A stretch of DNA of 64,000 nucleotides, taken from contig NZ_UWPD01000001.1 in NCBI RefSeq assembly GCF_900604965.1, positions 1-64,000 on the forward strand, read 5' to 3'. Numbering within the stretch: the stretch's first letter is position 1; each line of letters opens with the position of its first letter. The notes under the pieces are model-generated. The model ran no database searches. It had not been told where the DNA came from and saw nothing but the letters and a program-made list of their open reading frames with translations. Below, one piece after another: positions 61,246-64,000 of the stretch. This DNA is from Gordonibacter sp. Marseille-P4307 (lineage in GTDB: Bacteria > Actinomycetota > Coriobacteriia > Coriobacteriales > Eggerthellaceae). Position numbers and translations under genes: made by a program.

Positions 61246-62100
61246 TTATCGTTTTCCAGAACCTGACGCGCCCTCATCGCGCAAAGTCGGCAATCCCCGC
61301 TGGGGAAGTTTCCTTACGAGGGAAAACGCCAGCACCGCCGCGCCCGCTGCGATAAGCGGAGTGGAAAGCACCTGACCCATAGTGAGCCATCCACCGTACA
61401 GATAGCCCAGCTGAATATCGGGCTGCCGAACGAATTCAACCATGAACCGCGCGATGCCGTACACGACGAGAAATACCCCGAGAAACGTACCGCGGGGCCG
61501 AGGCGGCGTTCTGCGTGACAGCGCGAACATCAGCGCGAATAGCAGCAGCCCTTCAAGAGACGCTTCATAGAGCTGGGTGGGATGGCGCATGACGTCGCCC
61601 GCGGGGCCGCCGAAGCTCACACCCCAAAAAGCATCGGTTGTCGCGCCCCACAGCTCGCCGTTTATGAAGTTCGCGCATCGCCCGAAGAACAGACCGATCG
61701 GAGCGCCGATGGCCCCGAGATCGGCTAGCGTCAGATACGGGATGCCGGTAAGCTTGGCCGCTACCGCTCCGGCAGCCAGGGCTCCCAGCAACCCCCCGTG
61801 AAAGCTCATGCCGCCGTGGTTGAGCGCCAGGATTTCAAGCGGATTCGCAAGGTAGTCCCCATCGCCGTAAAACAGCACGTATCCCAGACGGGCTCCGACG
61901 ATGACGCCGACCACGACGCAGAGCACGATGGTGGTCAGGGCATCCTCGTCGATTCTCAGCCGCCAGCGCCTCGACGTGCGCGCAATCATCAAGCCGGCGC
62001 AGGCGAACCCCAGAATATAGGCCAGCCCGTACCACCGAACCGGCAAGGGCCCGAGGTTGAACGCAACCGGATCGAGGGCGTGGTAGATCTCGTTGAGCAC
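61246..62100 (-). CDS. lgt: Prolipoprotein diacylglyceryl transferase
   Basis: The 284-aa membrane enzyme transfers diacylglycerol to the lipobox Cys of prelipoproteins. It has about seven helices and family segments PVRWYGLAYILGF, GARLGYVLFY, HGGMSFHGGLLG and GRCANFINGELWG. I chose the GTG at 62100 because AAGGAG lies five bases before it; upstream TTG codons lack a site. Lipoproteins in this window include two solute-binding proteins. Confidence 0.95.
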   Translation of the reverse strand: MLNEIYHALDPVAFNLGPLPVRWYGLAYILGFACAGLMIARTSRRWRLRIDEDALTTIVLCVVVGVIVGARLGYVLFYGDGDYLANPLEILALNHGGMSFHGGLLGALAAGAVAAKLTGIPYLTLADLGAIGAPIGLFFGRCANFINGELWGATTDAFWGVSFGGPAGDVMRHPTQLYEASLEGLLLFALMFALSRRTPPRPRGTFLGVFLVVYGIARFMVEFVRQPDIQLGYLYGGWLTMGQVLSTPLIAAGAAVLAFSLVRKLPQRGLPTLRDEGASGSGKR

Positions 62101-62223
62101 GTGGGCTCCTTCCAACAAGCGACCGCCTGAGCATGTGAGGGCAAACAGGTCGCAGTATCCGCATGACCCCCATTTTAGCAGCGGGACTTGCGAGGACGGG
62201 GACGCGACGGGCGGGCCCTCGCT

Positions 62224-63063
62224 CTATCGACACAGCTCCCAAAACGCAATGGCCCCCGCAACCGCGACGTTTAACGAATCGACCTCGTGCGCCATGGGAA
62301 TGACCACCGTGCGATCGCACGCCTCGATCGTACTGCCGAACAGCCCGTCGCCCTCTGTGCCCAGCACCAAAGCCACGCGCTCGCCCGCCTGCGCCGCACA
62401 GGAGCCGAGGGAAACCGCATCGTCGCGCAAAGCCATCGCCATCACCGTGAACCCCAAATCATGCAGAAGCGGCACGGTCGCAGGAGCCCATTCGCGCGGA
62501 GCGTCGATGCGCGTCCACGGCACCTGGAAAACCGCCCCCATGCTCACTCGCGCACAACGGCGGTAGAAGGGGTCGTGGCAGGAGGGCGACACCAACACCG
62601 CATCGATCCCCAACGCCGCGGCCGACCGAAACAGCGATCCCATGTTCGCGTAGTTGGTCACATCTTCCAGAATGGCGACGCGCCGCGCACCCTCCAGCAC
62701 CTCGTCAAGACGGACAGACGGCGGGCGCTCGAAGGCGGCAAGAGCCCCGCGCGTCACTTCGTATCCGGTCAACTCGCGAAACTGACCGTTGCTGGCAACA
62801 TATACGGCAACTTCGGGATAATCGGCTTCGACCCGTTCGATCACGGATCGTTCATGCTCGAACCAGTGCTCTTCCACGAAAAGCGAGATGGGCCTCACCC
62901 CGGCGTCGAGCGCGCGTTCAATCACTCGGAGCGACTCGGCGATGAACGCTCCGTTTCCCAAATCGGGCCCCAACCCTTCGCCCCTCCTCAGCTGGCCATC
63001 GGTCATTCCCGAGTACAGGCGCAACCCTCCATCGGACAGATCTTTCATGCGTACGACCGTCAT
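62224..63063 (-). CDS. TrmH/SpoU-family RNA 2'-O-methyltransferase
   Basis: The 279-aa protein has an N-terminal L30e-like substrate-binding part and a C-terminal SPOUT knot. SPOUT motif 1 reads NYANMGSLFRSAAALG near 145, motif 2 VALVLGTEGDGL, motif 3 VVIPMAHEVDSLNVAVAGAIAFWE. It probably methylates a ribose in tRNA or rRNA. The ribosome-binding site is weak, and its ATG overlaps a TGA of a 30-codon upstream frame. The exact start is unsure. Confidence 0.88.
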   Translation of the reverse strand: MTVVRMKDLSDGGLRLYSGMTDGQLRRGEGLGPDLGNGAFIAESLRVIERALDAGVRPISLFVEEHWFEHERSVIERVEADYPEVAVYVASNGQFRELTGYEVTRGALAAFERPPSVRLDEVLEGARRVAILEDVTNYANMGSLFRSAAALGIDAVLVSPSCHDPFYRRCARVSMGAVFQVPWTRIDAPREWAPATVPLLHDLGFTVMAMALRDDAVSLGSCAAQAGERVALVLGTEGDGLFGSTIEACDRTVVIPMAHEVDSLNVAVAGAIAFWELCR

Positions 63064-63152
63064 CGGGCAAACATCCCGTCAACCATCTCGGATACCTTTC
63101 GCTCAAAATGCGCGAAACCGCGCACCGAAAAAACAGCGCCTTCTTCAGACAT
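63060..63152 (-). CDS. Possible 30-aa fragment resembling an FhaA N-terminus
   Basis: A 30-codon frame ends in TGA overlapping the SpoU methyltransferase ATG. It contains FAHFERKVSEMVDGMFAR, which recalls the RFE...GAF start of FhaA-type proteins. It has no ribosome-binding site. It may be a gene remnant or a chance frame that couples translation. Confidence 0.2.
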   Translation of the reverse strand: MSEEGAVFSVRGFAHFERKVSEMVDGMFAR

Positions 63153-63356
63153 GTAGGCATGTGCACCTTGCGACCCCCGATGCGAAGCCCTTCTTTGACG
63201 GCATCTGCCTCGAATGCGTATTCGCATACAATAGCGAGAACGACACCGAGAGGAAAGGCCACGATGATCAAGCGAACCAGAATTCCCCTGCACTACATCG
63301 GATGAGGGGCTGCTGCTCGCCTGGCTATTCTGCACGTTTTACACGAAAATCACCGC

Positions 63357-63979
63357 TCAGGCCCTGTAGCGCTTCACCGAAGCGAGGAACGTCTTTTTCT
63401 CCTTGTCGCCAAACACCATGGCATCGGCAAGCTCTTCGATGGTGTCGCACTTCTTCATAGTGCCATCGGCCAAAACGGGCTCGAACCAAAACGAGTCCAG
63501 GTGCTCTTTCGTGAGCGCTTCAAGATCGTACACATCGGCATTGAAAGCCGATCCGACGGGTGCCGGTGCCAGACGCGAGCATCCGCCCGCATCGAACCTC
63601 ACGATATCGTCCCAATACGTCGAATCGAAACCCGCCAACTATACCCGCCGGGTTGGTGCTGGCCTTGCGCGAAAATCTCAGGATAGGTGGAATCCTCGTT
63701 CATGAAACGCTCCCCACGCGCATTCACGCGCAGAAACGGCTGACTGGCCGGGAGAAACATCGCATTGTTGAGATCGGCCCCCCGTTTGCAATCGTCGCCG
63801 ACCACGGCGCGGTTCCACACTATCGCGGCCACCAGACCGCCGTTACCCGCTCCCGAGATCACGAGATCGTAGTCTTTTTCGGAATCGATATCGGTAATCG
63901 GATCGGGAACGTTGCGCCATGATGAGACTTTTTGCGAGGCCTCGCTTCCAGATCCCGACGAACCTTTTCCCTTCGAAGC
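63357..63979 (-). pseudogene. Decayed FAD-dependent fumarate/urocanate-reductase-like flavoprotein
   Basis: Pieces of a flavoprotein common in Eggerthellaceae lie in two frames. Upstream part: SSWRNVPDPITD, the FAD Rossmann motif SGAGNGGLVAAI, then at once FLRVNARGERFMNEDSTYP, which normally lies about 250 residues later, so a large internal deletion is implied. After PGGYSW the frame shifts by one base (a missing G in a TGGGCG run would restore it) and continues as AGFDSTYWDDIVRFDAGGCSRL to KTFLASVKRY, where it stops short of the C-terminus. The 5' end may run past the window edge. Confidence 0.85.
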
Positions 63980-64000
63980 TCATCCCGCAAAGGCGCTCGC

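Noticed and set aside
63264-63305. 13-aa plus-strand peptide (MIKRTRIPLHYIG) with AGGAAAGG upstream
   Set aside because: It has a fair ribosome-binding site but no downstream gene on its strand and lies in gene debris. Too short to support.
1-64000. CRISPR array, insertion sequence or prophage
   Set aside because: No regularly spaced repeats, transposase, integrase or phage structural gene was seen on either strand.

Overview
The window looks like an ordinary, gene-dense stretch of chromosome from a high-GC anaerobic actinobacterium. It most likely comes from class Coriobacteriia, family Eggerthellaceae. That placement is my inference from gene content: a selenocysteine formate dehydrogenase, a formyl-THF/cyclohydrolase/FolD set, cell-wall-binding repeat proteins, ThyX, and a decayed Eggerthellaceae-style fumarate-reductase-like flavoprotein. 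I see no CRISPR array, complete insertion sequence, prophage or replication origin.

Left part (1-6.7 kb): a partial gene, a small putative sortase substrate, a DEAD-box RNA helicase, a phasin-like protein, and the one-carbon set fhs-fchA-folD, which takes formate to methylene-THF. FolD lacks two cyclohydrolase residues, so FchA probably does that step. From 18.7 to 6.9 kb on the minus strand lie an HtrA-type protease, then pyrH-frr-uppS-cdsA-dxr-S2P-ispG-proS, then a HAD phosphatase and cbiK. This run combines nucleotide, translation, isoprenoid/lipid-carrier and membrane-protease genes. An amino-acid ABC transporter follows at 18.9-21.4 kb.

Middle (21-36.8 kb): an M16C metallopeptidase, an orphan solute-binding lipoprotein, ComF, a large uncharacterised membrane protein, murI, pyrE, a small AT-richer patch with two unknown mini-ORFs, tRNA-Thr(UGU), a radical-SAM activase-like protein next to a degenerate dehydrogenase, two DegV proteins, and pncB. 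From 47.4 to 36.8 kb comes a long minus-strand run: thyX, DUF1385, topA, malic enzyme, two-subunit fumarase, tmk, holB and ricT.

Right part (47.6-64 kb): a methyltransferase, a 160-aa ribosomal protein L31 with a long tail, a PAP2 phosphatase, and three adjacent cell-surface proteins. Two of these combine wall-binding repeats with NlpC/P60-like domains and one carries CW_2 repeats; one has its signal peptide out of frame. Then come a YeiH-like exporter divergent from its LysR regulator, a formate dehydrogenase (FdhA with an in-frame UGA and SECIS, plus an NAD(P)H/FAD partner), lgt, a SpoU methyltransferase, and the flavoprotein pseudogene at the edge.

How the genes connect: formate dehydrogenase and the fhs-fchA-folD enzymes together could move carbon between CO2/formate and methylene-THF, which ThyX uses. 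Fumarase and malic enzyme link fumarate, malate and pyruvate. All functional calls come from reading motifs by eye; no database search was run.
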